Assembly (NCBI GenBank): GCA_021202715.1
Contig: JAJQCL010000059.1
Coordinates: 1-14,634, forward strand
Length of the DNA: 14,634 nt
Direction of reading: 5' to 3'
Source: Lachnospiraceae bacterium
GTDB lineage: Bacteria; Bacillota; Clostridia; Lachnospirales; Lachnospiraceae
Within the stretch, counting starts at the first letter, position 1. Every line of letters begins with the position of its first letter. Both the position numbers and the translations under genes were made by a program. The notes beneath the pieces are model-generated. The model had not been told where the DNA came from, searched no databases, and saw only the letters and a list, made by a program, of their open reading frames with translations. Of this stretch, positions 1 through 8,298 are shown in pieces.

Positions 1-54
1 TAGAGCAGAGGACTGAAAATCCTCGTGTCGCTGGTTCGATTCCGGCTCTGGGCA
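1..54 (+). tRNA. tRNA-Phe (GAA), 3' part, 5' end outside window
   Basis: Visible are the 3' half of the D arm (GAGC), the anticodon arm GAGGA-CTGAAAA-TCCTC, a five-base variable loop GTGTC, the T arm GCTGG-TTCGATT-CCGGC and the 3' acceptor strand TCTGGGC followed by discriminator A at 54. The seven-base anticodon loop places GAA at positions 34-36, which reads Phe codons. CCA is not encoded; the next bases are a T run. The 5' acceptor strand and most of the D arm lie left of the window, so pairing of the acceptor stem cannot be checked. Confidence 0.93.
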
Positions 55-73
55 TTTTTTGATGTCTTTTTTT
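55..73 (+). terminator. T-rich tract after tRNA-Phe
   Basis: Six T directly follow the tRNA discriminator base, and a second run of seven T (67-73) follows after a short spacer. There is no separate hairpin, so if this ends the tRNA transcript the tRNA acceptor/T-arm structure would have to act as the stem. The rest of 74-150 shows nothing I can identify. Confidence 0.3.
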
Positions 74-150
74 GATCTGCCTGAACTCGTCATGGGATTG
101 CGGACTGCGTTATCAGGTATCAAAGCGTCAGAATGAACGCGTGAACCGTA

Positions 151-206
151 TAAAATCCCTGCGCAGAGTTTTCCCCTGACGCCGGGATTTTCTGATTTGC
201 AGGGAT
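151..206 (-). terminator. Candidate terminator hairpin downstream of spoIIID
   Basis: A perfect 8-bp inverted repeat, ATCCCTGC at 155-162 and GCAGGGAT at 199-206, encloses a 36-base loop. Read on the minus strand it starts four bases past the spoIIID stop codon, and its distal arm runs into TTTTAT, as expected for intrinsic termination. The long loop and short T run make it a weak example. Confidence 0.4.
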
Positions 207-209
207 CTC

Positions 210-464
210 TCACCCTGGCCTGTGCAGATATTTCTCCTTTGTTGCCATCCCTCCGCGAATATGCCGCTCGGATTTGTTCACATCCAGCACCTTCCGGGTC
301 TCAGCGGCCAGAGAGGGATTGAGGAGGAGGAGCCGTTCGGTGACATCCTTATGGACGGTACTCTTGCTCACACCGAATTTTTTTGCGGCCTGTCGGACCG
401 TCGCATTCGAATCGACGATGTAATGGGCGATCTTCGTGACACGTTCTTCTATATATTCTTTCAA
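210..464 (-). CDS. spoIIID: SpoIIID-type sporulation transcriptional regulator
   Basis: This 84-residue protein matches the small DNA-binding regulator SpoIIID, which in Bacillus subtilis acts in the mother cell after sigma-E to activate and repress stage-III/IV sporulation genes. What I see: an N-terminal helix starting MKEYIEERVTKIAHYIVD, a helix-turn-helix around residues 22-42 with the hallmark FGVSKSTVHKD, then a basic C-terminal part containing HIRGG and ATKEKYL, all in the family's order and at its usual size. The start is TTG (464-462), chosen because the family's N-terminus begins there and a GGGGG Shine-Dalgarno tract sits six bases upstream; there is no usable ATG nearby. It is transcribed away from the large operon and has its own sigma-E-like promoter and downstream hairpin. 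Identity is secure. A regulatory link to the divergent operon is possible but not shown. Confidence 0.95.
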   Translation of the reverse strand: MKEYIEERVTKIAHYIVDSNATVRQAAKKFGVSKSTVHKDVTERLLLLNPSLAAETRKVLDVNKSERHIRGGMATKEKYLHRPG

Positions 465-491
465 AGAATTCCCCCGGGGACCTGTTTTTAC

Positions 492-521
492 AGTTTATGA
501 CCGGGCTCCTGTCGGGTATGC
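492..521 (-). promoter_or_regulatory. Sigma-E-like promoter for spoIIID
   Basis: On the minus strand, GCATACC (521-515) and CATAAACT (499-492) are 15 bases apart. This resembles the B. subtilis sigma-E pattern (KMATATT, 14-15 bases, CATACANT). Transcription would start near 485, giving a leader of about 20 bases that contains the GGGGG ribosome binding site. spoIIID is a sigma-E gene in B. subtilis, which makes the match more believable. Confidence 0.55.
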
Positions 522-784
522 CTGCGCGGGAGGGATTTTCCTTCTTTCTTTTTCCATGGATTTGTCACAACAGCTTCACATTTTTTTCATACGCTAACTT
601 AAGATAAGAAGATTTTGCCATGCCTTACGCCACTACAAAATTATTTTTTTGTACTTTGCGCATAAAATCTATGGAAATCCTTTATAGGGTATGTTATTAT
701 GAACTGTATGAGTAGGCAAAACGATGGCAAACAGGCACATTTTGGCGAAATTACGAAGCAGAAGACGGTGAGGTTAATTCGGCT
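522..784. other. Divergent intergenic region between spoIIID and the surface-protein/ATPase operon
   Basis: An AT-rich non-coding stretch with many T and A runs (for example 584-590 and 642-650), in contrast with the GC-rich genes to its right. It contains a small palindrome TTGTCACAA at 562-570, a candidate vegetative promoter at 672-700, and at 767-773 the ribosome binding site GGTGAGG, 11 bases before the ATG at 785. I see no convincing terminator or known riboswitch. A 29-codon reading frame at 699-788 ends across the start codon of the next gene but lacks a ribosome binding site. Confidence 0.6.
672..700 (+). promoter_or_regulatory. Candidate promoter of the large operon (extended -10)
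   Basis: TATTAT at 695-700 is preceded by TG one base upstream (692-693), forming an extended -10. TGGAAA at 672-677, 17 bases upstream, matches the -35 consensus at four of six positions. It would start transcription near 707 and leave a leader of about 78 bases. No other promoter is evident before the ATP synthase-like genes, so this may drive the whole cluster. Confidence 0.4.
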
Positions 785-3700
785 ATGAGAAGAAGATTAC
801 TGTTGATTGTATCGATCGTAGCGGTATTCGGCGTGCTGACGGGTACACTTTCCATATGGAGGTACAATCAGATCAAGACAACATTCGCCGCGGACGGGTA
901 CATACTGGCGGAGGAGAGCGACACGGACACGGTCACGGTGGCTTATTTTGCCTCTGGGACCGCATACCGTACCAGTTCGGAGGGCGGGATTGTCTTCGAG
1001 AGTTCCCTCGGAGGCACGGAGAAGGTTTCTTCTGCGAGTTATATTCACTATACGGATGTCTCCATCAGTGCGCTTCAGGAGGGGATGCTGGCAGACCTCG
1101 ATGAGGTGACGGACGGCCTTCTGGAGTTTTATTATCTGGCGGAGAAGATGGTGATGACGAACTCCGGGGAGATTTATACCATCGACAACAATGATACCCA
1201 GCTGAGCTTCACGAATTTCCTCTGGGTGCTCTCGGAGGATAAATTTCTCGTGCAGGCCGGAGACGGGATGACGCTCACTCTGGCCAACGGTTCGGAGCAT
1301 GAGATCACGAGCGGGTATTTTGAGATCGAATATCCGGAGGAGAACATCGTCCAGATCGCGAATGAGGACTCTCTGTGGAGGTCAGTGGCAGAGGGTTGTT
1401 TCCTGACGCTGAATAACGGGGTAACCATCGATCTGGGGACCCGTTCTGTCCTGGATGCTACCGGAGAGACTGTGTATACGATCTCGGATGTCGCTCTGGA
1501 TCTGGCCAGCGGCACAGGCATCGCGGTGCAGTCGACGAGCGCGACCAGTTGGACGCCGCCCACCTTCGAGTTCAATGTCGTTGACGGGGAAGACGGTGAG
1601 GACGGCGAGAGCGGCGCGGCCGGGGAAGCCGGTGAGGCCGTAGACGAAGGCGAAGACGGCCAGGACGGAGATGCGGGAGACGACGGAGACGCCGGGGAAG
1701 CCGGGGAAGACGGCGAGAGCGGTGAATCCGGCGGGGATGGCAGCTCTGGCACATCCGGCGGGGACGGCAGTTCCGGGACATCCGGCGGGGACGGCAGCTC
1801 CGGCACGGACGGTTCCTCCGGCTCTTCGGGGACAGACGGTGCGAGCGGGAGCAGCGGCAGTACGGCGAGCAGCAGCAGCTCCTCGAGCGGTGAGCTGGGT
1901 TCTGCGCTTGGTCAGGTCCTGATTTCGTATATCAGCTACGATTGCTCCACGGTTACTTTCGACTTCTATGCCGAGGATACGGATACCCTCCAGTATCAGG
2001 ATAACTATGTAGAAATCATCGAGACCTCCACGGGGCGTGTGGTGGTCACGATGGAATATGATGAATATGAAGGCTTTGACACGGCGATCCCGGAGTCGAA
2101 TTCGGATAATCAGATCGAGCTTACTTATACGGGCCTGAGTCCGGATACGGAGTATCGGATCAATATTTACTGTCAGTACAGAGTGACTTCGGCCAGCGGG
2201 GATGTGACCGGGACGAAGGCGTTTGCGACCCGAACCTTCTATACGGCCAGCGAGGGTGTGACGATGGAAGCTTCCGCGCTGGATCAGGCGTCTGTGCAGG
2301 TCACGCTGGAACTGAAGGATTACTCGACGGCGAACACGGCCCGGCTGAAGGTGACATTCGAGGGTGCGGATGAGGACGGGGAGACGAAGTACTATACTCT
2401 CTGGAGCGATATCATCAATCTGAACGACTCCACGCAGCTGACACAGGTCTTCTCGGTGCTGGATGACGACGAGGCTTCCCTGATCGGTCTGTCCTCCAAC
2501 ATCCCGTATACGGTGACTTTGTATACCAGTGACGCTCTGTACACCTCCGAGACCATCAATGATATCTGGGAGGTTGACGGCCTCAGTGATAACTGGGCGA
2601 GCGAGGACAGCGACGGAGAGGAAGAGCCGCAGGGCTACGAGGCTTCGGTGCAGACAGTCTTCAAGTCCGGCCAGACTCTGTCGGGTTCGACGCTGAAAGC
2701 GACGCCGACGGCCGGCAGTCTCGTTTACAAGCAGTCCGGGGACGGCTATTATTCGATCTATCTGAACGGCCTGGTGGACAATGACAATGCCATCGAGAGC
2801 TATACCTATAAGATTTACTCGATAGACACGGACAACGACGACGCGCTCACGCTGGTACAGACCAAGTCGACGACCAGCAGTCAGGGCATCGAGCTGTATG
2901 TTGACGAGGATGTTATACAGTATAATACAGATTATGTTGTTCAGTGTACGATCTCCTATAACGATAACGAGAAGGATTATACGCTGATGATCAGCAGTAC
3001 CATGACGACGGGGACCGGTGAGGCGGTCGTGTGGTTCGAACCGGCGGATACGACGCTGTTTTCAACGGATGACTATACGACGTCCGGGCTGTTGACATAT
3101 CTTCCGGACTATGTGTACAACTATGACCTTTCCGTGGGGCCGAGCTGGATGTACGGCTGCCTGGTCGTGAATACGAGTCTGGCGGGCTATACCATTGATG
3201 AGAACGCGACCATTACGGTGGTGATCAGCAGCGGCTCCGACTATTCGAAGACGATCTACTACGAACCGGCAAGCACAACGGACTATGATAACTACACAAC
3301 GAACTATTATGACGCGTTGGCGGACGGCTATGTGTACGATGAGGACACCTATCTGCTGTATCTGCCGGTGAATATCTGGGGCCTGGAGGCGGAGAGCTAC
3401 TATTCCTTCCAGGTCAGCGGCAATGTGAAATACAGCGATGCGACGAGTACGACGAAGAACCTGGGGACGGCGATCTATGCCACAACCTCGTACAGCGAGG
3501 TGGGTGAGACCGGCACGGTGAATTACAATGTGGAGAACGTCTCCGACGATTACGGCGAGATGGCTTTCGCGGTATCCGTGGCCAGCGTGACCGGGGTGAG
3601 CAGCAGCGATGACAGCTATCCGATCGAGGTCAATGCGACCCGCGCCATTGAGATTACAGCCTACAGCAGCAATCTGGAGGTAGACAGCTGCGTGATTGAT

Positions 3701-6700
3701 CTCTATTCTTTGTATTATTATACGGATACAACGACCTCGGTCTGGTGTACCTCGTCCAGTCCGCTGGCGCAGTATCTTGACGGAGAGATTTCCGCCGTCG
3801 TCAGCGACAGCTACGAGGAGGATTCATCGAACCCGTCAGTACTGCTGGTGGTGGACGCAAAGAAATTCTCCGTGGATCTGACCCAGTATACCTCGATCAC
3901 CATGAAGGTGACGGCGGTGTATGACTATACATACAACTCGAGTACTTATTTTACGGAAGAGTGTTCGAGCAACATCAGCGGCTACGCGAATGAGCTGCCT
4001 TTCACGACGACGTCGGATACCTATGAGAATGGCGGCGTGGAGCCGTCTCTGCCGTCGGAGTATGAGGGAGCGGTGTCCTTTGTGCCGCTGGTGAACAGTA
4101 CCTCGGCGACGGGAACGGCGTACAGCATCACCAGCGACGGTGTGGCTGTTGATCCGGCGCTCGATTCAGACACGATCCGCGGTTACCGCCTGAGTGTCGA
4201 CTATACCTCGACGACCATTGATACGATCACGTATTACCTGTTCCTCTATGACGACTGGGCGGATTACAATGACTGTCTGACGGCGGACGGAGGAGCGATT
4301 CATTCAACCAGCAGTTTTGCGGATATCGTTCAGGCGGGTCTGGCGGCGGACGCCGGAGAGGACGATGCCGACAGCTACTGGGCGGATAAGATCATCTCCA
4401 TCGAGATCAATCTGGATGACTGGGGGGTGACGACTGCCACGGCGCCGGGGCTTGATATCATCTATACGACGAATGACGAGCTGCTTGCGGAGACCGGGAA
4501 GGGCCAGGAGGGCCTGACCCAGAATTCGGCGGGAACCTTCATTTACTATACGGATCAGCTGGAGCGGGGGCAGACCTATATGGTGGCCTACACGGTGCTG
4601 GACGGCTATACGACGGACAGCTCGGGGGAGGCGGACTACAACTATCCCTATGACAATAAGAGCTATTCCCAGTCGAACGTTAATCTGCTGCGTACGGCGC
4701 CCATGCAGATGGATCGTCAGAGCCCTCTGGTGCAGCTGACGCTGGACCATACCGATGAGAATGGCCTGGAGTACTGGAATTTCGAGGTCTATGACCCGGA
4801 TTCCTCGCTGGGGCAGATCGATGTCGCGACGAACGACGAGATAGCGGGAGACGGACAGATCTCGCATGTGCTGACCACCTGGCTGGAGGCATATACAGAG
4901 GCCGGTGGATACAACGGAGTCGACTGGGAGAACGGCTTCATCATGAGCAGCTCCTACAGCACCTCCACGGACACGACCAGCGACCTCGTCACCTATGTGA
5001 GCAACGATTATTCGATGGAGACCGTTCCCTTCCCGGATACGGCGATGACAGCCCTCACGATGATGAGCTCTGCGGACATTGCCTCTGCCTTCAGCGGCTA
5101 CAGTCAGGGATCGAATGACACGGACATCACGATCAATGAGAACGGCGCGGGCTGGTCCGGGAGCTTTACCGTGGATATGTACGAGGAGACCCCCGCCGCC
5201 GGTGGTCTGTACTATCTCTTCCTGGGGCGCAGCCTGAACGACAGCACCTACACGACGCGCACGACCTCCGCGGTGAACAGCCCGGGACTGGGCTATACCC
5301 ATCCCTCGCTTTTCACGATGGCAGCGGCAAGCCGGTACTGCGAGAGGATTTACAGTGAGGAAGACCTGATTACGGGAACTGAGGGAGCCCAGGTCATCGC
5401 GACCATGGATACCAACAACCTGAACTTCCGGCTCTCCGATTCGACCAGCACATACATCAAGAACCGCATCGCGGCGCTGGAGGTCACCGTCTATCAGGAG
5501 ACCGCAACGTCCAATGTGTATGAGCTGCTGGAGACTACGGTGGTCTCCTTTGACCCGACGGCCGACGGGACCGCGGCCCGGCTGGAGCTGGGGAACCTGT
5601 CTGGCTATACGCCGAGCCGTTCGGCCTATGCCGTTGTGCGGATCATCTATGATACCGGCCTCTATGGCACCAACCAGACGGTCTACATAGAAGACGCCAC
5701 AGGCTATGATTCTGATACAGGCACGAGCACTAAGACGACGCTTGTGGGTAAGAACGGCGACAGTGATATAACCATAACGCTGTGGAGCTTCGGCGGCTCG
5801 ACTGCGTATTATCCATATTCGGTGCGTGAACAGAGCGACGACACCTGGTATACCCGGTCAAGCAGCTCACAGCTCAACAGCTACGGGAGTGTGATCACGA
5901 ACTCGATCTGGAAGCTCTGGGATTACACGCTCAGCGGCAGCACGCTCAGCATGAAAGCCTACCGCACAAACTATACCGGTCTTCTGGGAACGGATAATCT
6001 GGGCTATCAGACGACGCTGACGCTGACAGAGCAAACGGTTGTCGGCGACTGGGCCATGACCGACAGCACTTTTAAAGCCGCGGCAACCGCAGGCTGGAAC
6101 GATGAGGGCAAGACTGAAGAGAATCTGGTGTTCGGTGCGCTGGGCGTGGTCGATGCCGCTTTCACGGCGCAATATACGACGGACCTCTCCGCGACCAGCG
6201 AGAGCGTGACACTCAAGCTGGAGGACGGCAGTACGGTGACTCTCTCTGCCAGCGAAGCCGTCAGCTTCGTCATGCCGACCACAGAGATCACCACCTCCGG
6301 GAAGACGGTGATCACGCCCTCCTACAACAAAACGAATGTGGAGTTCAGCATCAGCCAGTACAGCTACCGGCGGCTGGGCGGTACGGGCACATCGGGCGGC
6401 TCCTCCGAGGTGGAGCAGGCGTATCTGCCGTGGATCTTTGTCGAGATCTATGAGAATACCGAGCGCTCGTCGACCGCCAATTCATCGGGGTATTATATCA
6501 GTAATGAGGGAACGCTGATCGACGCCGACTGGACAGACAGCAATGGCTACCTGACCGGAGCCGTGAGCATCTATAATACGATGTGGAACGCGGCGTCCAC
6601 CTATACCTACTCCGACAGCTCCGGCGCCAGCGTGGCGTCGGGAGCTCTCGTGGGCGTCGGCGCCATCTCAGTGGATGACCTGACCTACGACAGCGACACC

Positions 6701-8284
6701 GGGTGGAAGATTGATGTAGACATCAGCAACCTGACGGCCGACCTGACCGGTGATAAGACCTACTCGATGCGGCTCTATGTGCTGCCGCTGGCTGATACAA
6801 ATGGAAATGCCATTCAGTATACGTCCTCGACGGATCTCAGCACCTATAAACAGTACATCGTCGATAACGCCGGGAATTCCAGCGGGAAGTACGTCTGCAC
6901 GGGGACGACCGGGTTCCACTATTATACGGAAGCCAAGGATGTCTGGTGGCGGCTGTACACGAAATCGCCCTCCTATGTGAGCGCGCTGAGCGCCACGTAC
7001 GAGGTCTCCGGCTATTCGAGTAAGGAGCTGGAGGTGAAGCTGAGCTTTAACAACACGCTGACCACCAGCGACCTCTATGTGGAGTACCGGCTGCTTGATG
7101 CAAGCGGAAATGTCGTGCTGGATAATGCGGATCTGATGGCGGTGATCGGGTCCGGCTATACCGCGGCGGCGGTCACCTATACGGATTACTATCTGGCAGA
7201 CGGAAGCACGGGAAGCCGGATCTACACCGGCTACAAGCTGAATACATCTGTCTACGGAGTATACTCCACGGTGACCTTCGAGTTGTCCGACTATCTCGGC
7301 AGTGTACTGGAGACAGGCGTGACCTATACACTGCAGGCCCGGCTCTGCTATAAGGATCCGACATTGATTTATGGAGCCAACGCAACGCTTTTTACGACAG
7401 ACAGTCTTGAGTGGGCCGATGAGGCGGACGGGGTAACATTGGACGCCATCGTGGCGATGGGCTATACGACAGCGAATACCGCTTCGACGACCATCACGAT
7501 TGATGCCGGTTATTCGGCAACGATGGATGCGACGGCTTCCTACAGCACGAGCAGCAGCAGCGGGATGGATATGACGGTGAGCGTCTCTGTCTCGGATAAC
7601 AGTTATCGGCTGGGCGCGTACACGAGTTCGGGCACGCTGACGGACGGAGCCTACTATGTGAAGGTTTATGGAAATGCTGAGACGGTGAACGGGGTGACCT
7701 ACTCCGAGGAGGAGCTGAGTGCAAAGTTCGGGACGCTCAGCGGCAGCACCTATAAGACTTATACAGCGGGAACACTGGCCACATTTATCTATAGCGCCAA
7801 CACACAGTATGGACGGAGCTACTATATCGAGATCTGGGGCGTTTACGACGGGATCCAGCATACGTCGGACGGAACCTGCTCGTGCGGCACCAAGCATACG
7901 AGCGACGAAGTGGATGCGTACGGGAATATCTGTCTGATGAGCAGTAAGAGCAACTCGACGATCACCTCCCGTCTGACGATGACGGATGCGAGCGGCATCA
8001 AGATCCTGAGCGTCTACCTCAGCTACATCAAGAGCAGCCGTACGCTGAGCATTCAAGTGACGGACGGCACGGGGTACACCAGTCTGACCAAGGCGCAGGT
8101 GACCATTACCAACAACGGGGTCTCGTATTCGACGACCGGCACACTGACCTGGAGCGGCAGTACCTGTTCTCTGGTGTTCGATGACACGTCGGCCGCGAAC
8201 ATATCCGGGACGTCGAACTATACGATCTATTTCTACGATAGTGATAACAACGAATATTCGATTGCGGGAACTACGTCACTGTAG
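785..8284 (+). CDS. Giant membrane-anchored surface protein with collagen-like spacer and FN3/Ig-like repeats
   Basis: A 2499-residue protein I cannot assign to a named family. Visible in order: basic tip MRRR, one hydrophobic helix (about 4-25) acting as signal anchor or signal peptide, a beta-rich domain (about 35-265), a Gly-X-X stretch (268-358) with almost no proline, a Ser run (359-369), then about 2100 residues of Thr/Ser/Tyr/Asp-rich sequence that looks like many beta-sandwich domains. Clear FN3-type signatures include GLSPDTEY (450-457), and several domains end in T-rich strands such as FATRTFYT and LFTTDSLEW. Lys and Arg are scarce, fitting an extended extracellular fibre. There is no LPXTG signal or lipobox. 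A His-x5-Cys-x-Cys-x3-His cluster lies at 2359-2371. The start has RBS GGTGAGG and no in-frame alternative. It is followed 14 bp later by a paralogue and then by F1-like ATPase genes, so it is probably the main external part of that system. Adhesin or ligand-binding roles are inference. Confidence 0.85.
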   Translation: MRRRLLLIVSIVAVFGVLTGTLSIWRYNQIKTTFAADGYILAEESDTDTVTVAYFASGTAYRTSSEGGIVFESSLGGTEKVSSASYIHYTDVSISALQEGMLADLDEVTDGLLEFYYLAEKMVMTNSGEIYTIDNNDTQLSFTNFLWVLSEDKFLVQAGDGMTLTLANGSEHEITSGYFEIEYPEENIVQIANEDSLWRSVAEGCFLTLNNGVTIDLGTRSVLDATGETVYTISDVALDLASGTGIAVQSTSATSWTPPTFEFNVVDGEDGEDGESGAAGEAGEAVDEGEDGQDGDAGDDGDAGEAGEDGESGESGGDGSSGTSGGDGSSGTSGGDGSSGTDGSSGSSGTDGASGSSGSTASSSSSSSGELGSALGQVLISYISYDCSTVTFDFYAEDTDTLQYQDNYVEIIETSTGRVVVTMEYDEYEGFDTAIPESNSDNQIELTYTGLSPDTEYRINIYCQYRVTSASGDVTGTKAFATRTFYTASEGVTMEASALDQASVQVTLELKDYSTANTARLKVTFEGADEDGETKYYTLWSDIINLNDSTQLTQVFSVLDDDEASLIGLSSNIPYTVTLYTSDALYTSETINDIWEVDGLSDNWASEDSDGEEEPQGYEASVQTVFKSGQTLSGSTLKATPTAGSLVYKQSGDGYYSIYLNGLVDNDNAIESYTYKIYSIDTDNDDALTLVQTKSTTSSQGIELYVDEDVIQYNTDYVVQCTISYNDNEKDYTLMISSTMTTGTGEAVVWFEPADTTLFSTDDYTTSGLLTYLPDYVYNYDLSVGPSWMYGCLVVNTSLAGYTIDENATITVVISSGSDYSKTIYYEPASTTDYDNYTTNYYDALADGYVYDEDTYLLYLPVNIWGLEAESYYSFQVSGNVKYSDATSTTKNLGTAIYATTSYSEVGETGTVNYNVENVSDDYGEMAFAVSVASVTGVSSSDDSYPIEVNATRAIEITAYSSNLEVDSCVIDLYSLYYYTDTTTSVWCTSSSPLAQYLDGEISAVVSDSYEEDSSNPSVLLVVDAKKFSVDLTQYTSITMKVTAVYDYTYNSSTYFTEECSSNISGYANELPFTTTSDTYENGGVEPSLPSEYEGAVSFVPLVNSTSATGTAYSITSDGVAVDPALDSDTIRGYRLSVDYTSTTIDTITYYLFLYDDWADYNDCLTADGGAIHSTSSFADIVQAGLAADAGEDDADSYWADKIISIEINLDDWGVTTATAPGLDIIYTTNDELLAETGKGQEGLTQNSAGTFIYYTDQLERGQTYMVAYTVLDGYTTDSSGEADYNYPYDNKSYSQSNVNLLRTAPMQMDRQSPLVQLTLDHTDENGLEYWNFEVYDPDSSLGQIDVATNDEIAGDGQISHVLTTWLEAYTEAGGYNGVDWENGFIMSSSYSTSTDTTSDLVTYVSNDYSMETVPFPDTAMTALTMMSSADIASAFSGYSQGSNDTDITINENGAGWSGSFTVDMYEETPAAGGLYYLFLGRSLNDSTYTTRTTSAVNSPGLGYTHPSLFTMAAASRYCERIYSEEDLITGTEGAQVIATMDTNNLNFRLSDSTSTYIKNRIAALEVTVYQETATSNVYELLETTVVSFDPTADGTAARLELGNLSGYTPSRSAYAVVRIIYDTGLYGTNQTVYIEDATGYDSDTGTSTKTTLVGKNGDSDITITLWSFGGSTAYYPYSVREQSDDTWYTRSSSSQLNSYGSVITNSIWKLWDYTLSGSTLSMKAYRTNYTGLLGTDNLGYQTTLTLTEQTVVGDWAMTDSTFKAAATAGWNDEGKTEENLVFGALGVVDAAFTAQYTTDLSATSESVTLKLEDGSTVTLSASEAVSFVMPTTEITTSGKTVITPSYNKTNVEFSISQYSYRRLGGTGTSGGSSEVEQAYLPWIFVEIYENTERSSTANSSGYYISNEGTLIDADWTDSNGYLTGAVSIYNTMWNAASTYTYSDSSGASVASGALVGVGAISVDDLTYDSDTGWKIDVDISNLTADLTGDKTYSMRLYVLPLADTNGNAIQYTSSTDLSTYKQYIVDNAGNSSGKYVCTGTTGFHYYTEAKDVWWRLYTKSPSYVSALSATYEVSGYSSKELEVKLSFNNTLTTSDLYVEYRLLDASGNVVLDNADLMAVIGSGYTAAAVTYTDYYLADGSTGSRIYTGYKLNTSVYGVYSTVTFELSDYLGSVLETGVTYTLQARLCYKDPTLIYGANATLFTTDSLEWADEADGVTLDAIVAMGYTTANTASTTITIDAGYSATMDATASYSTSSSSGMDMTVSVSVSDNSYRLGAYTSSGTLTDGAYYVKVYGNAETVNGVTYSEEELSAKFGTLSGSTYKTYTAGTLATFIYSANTQYGRSYYIEIWGVYDGIQHTSDGTCSCGTKHTSDEVDAYGNICLMSSKSNSTITSRLTMTDASGIKILSVYLSYIKSSRTLSIQVTDGTGYTSLTKAQVTITNNGVSYSTTGTLTWSGSTCSLVFDDTSAANISGTSNYTIYFYDSDNNEYSIAGTTSL
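1586..1860 (+). repeat. Collagen-like Gly-X-X spacer
   Basis: Within the giant protein, Gly occurs every third residue from residue 268 to about 358, with one break (GEA-VDE-GED). X positions are mostly Asp, Glu, Ala and Ser in the first half, then Ser, Thr and Asp; proline is essentially absent. This differs from typical bacterial collagen-like proteins and may form an extended acidic spacer or a polyglycine-II-like structure rather than a classical triple helix. Confidence 0.85.
1727..1807 (+). repeat. Three tandem 27-bp units (9-residue SGGDGSSGT repeat)
   Basis: Three near-identical 27-base units start at 1727, 1754 and 1781, each coding for SGGDGSSGT. They differ at only a few third-codon positions, so they are recent duplications. 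Copy number may vary between strains and so change the length of the spacer. Confidence 0.9.
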
Positions 8285-8298
8285 AGAGGGGCGGAGAA

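Noticed and set aside
171..190. Second small hairpin (TCCC/GGGA) inside the spoIIID downstream loop
   Set aside because: Only four base pairs; too weak to call.
562..570. TTGTCACAA palindrome as an operator
   Set aside because: A nine-base palindrome alone in an AT-rich region is likely by chance; it only partly fits the SpoIIID consensus.
701..784. Riboswitch (c-di-GMP type) in the operon leader, suggested by the GGCAAA-like words
   Set aside because: I could not build the conserved paired elements or the receptor motif from this leader.
4304..5302. 332-codon open frame on the minus strand inside the giant gene
   Set aside because: Same kind of antisense shadow, with no recognisable motifs.
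6668..8056. 462-codon open frame on the minus strand inside the giant gene
   Set aside because: Shadow of a repetitive GC-rich gene; Arg/His/Ile-rich composition without domain signs, and no clear ribosome binding site.
8200..8284. Sortase (LPXTG-type) signal at the end of the giant protein
   Set aside because: The C-terminus ends IAGTTSL with no LPXTG, no terminal hydrophobic helix and no basic tail; anchoring must be through the N-terminal helix or non-covalent.
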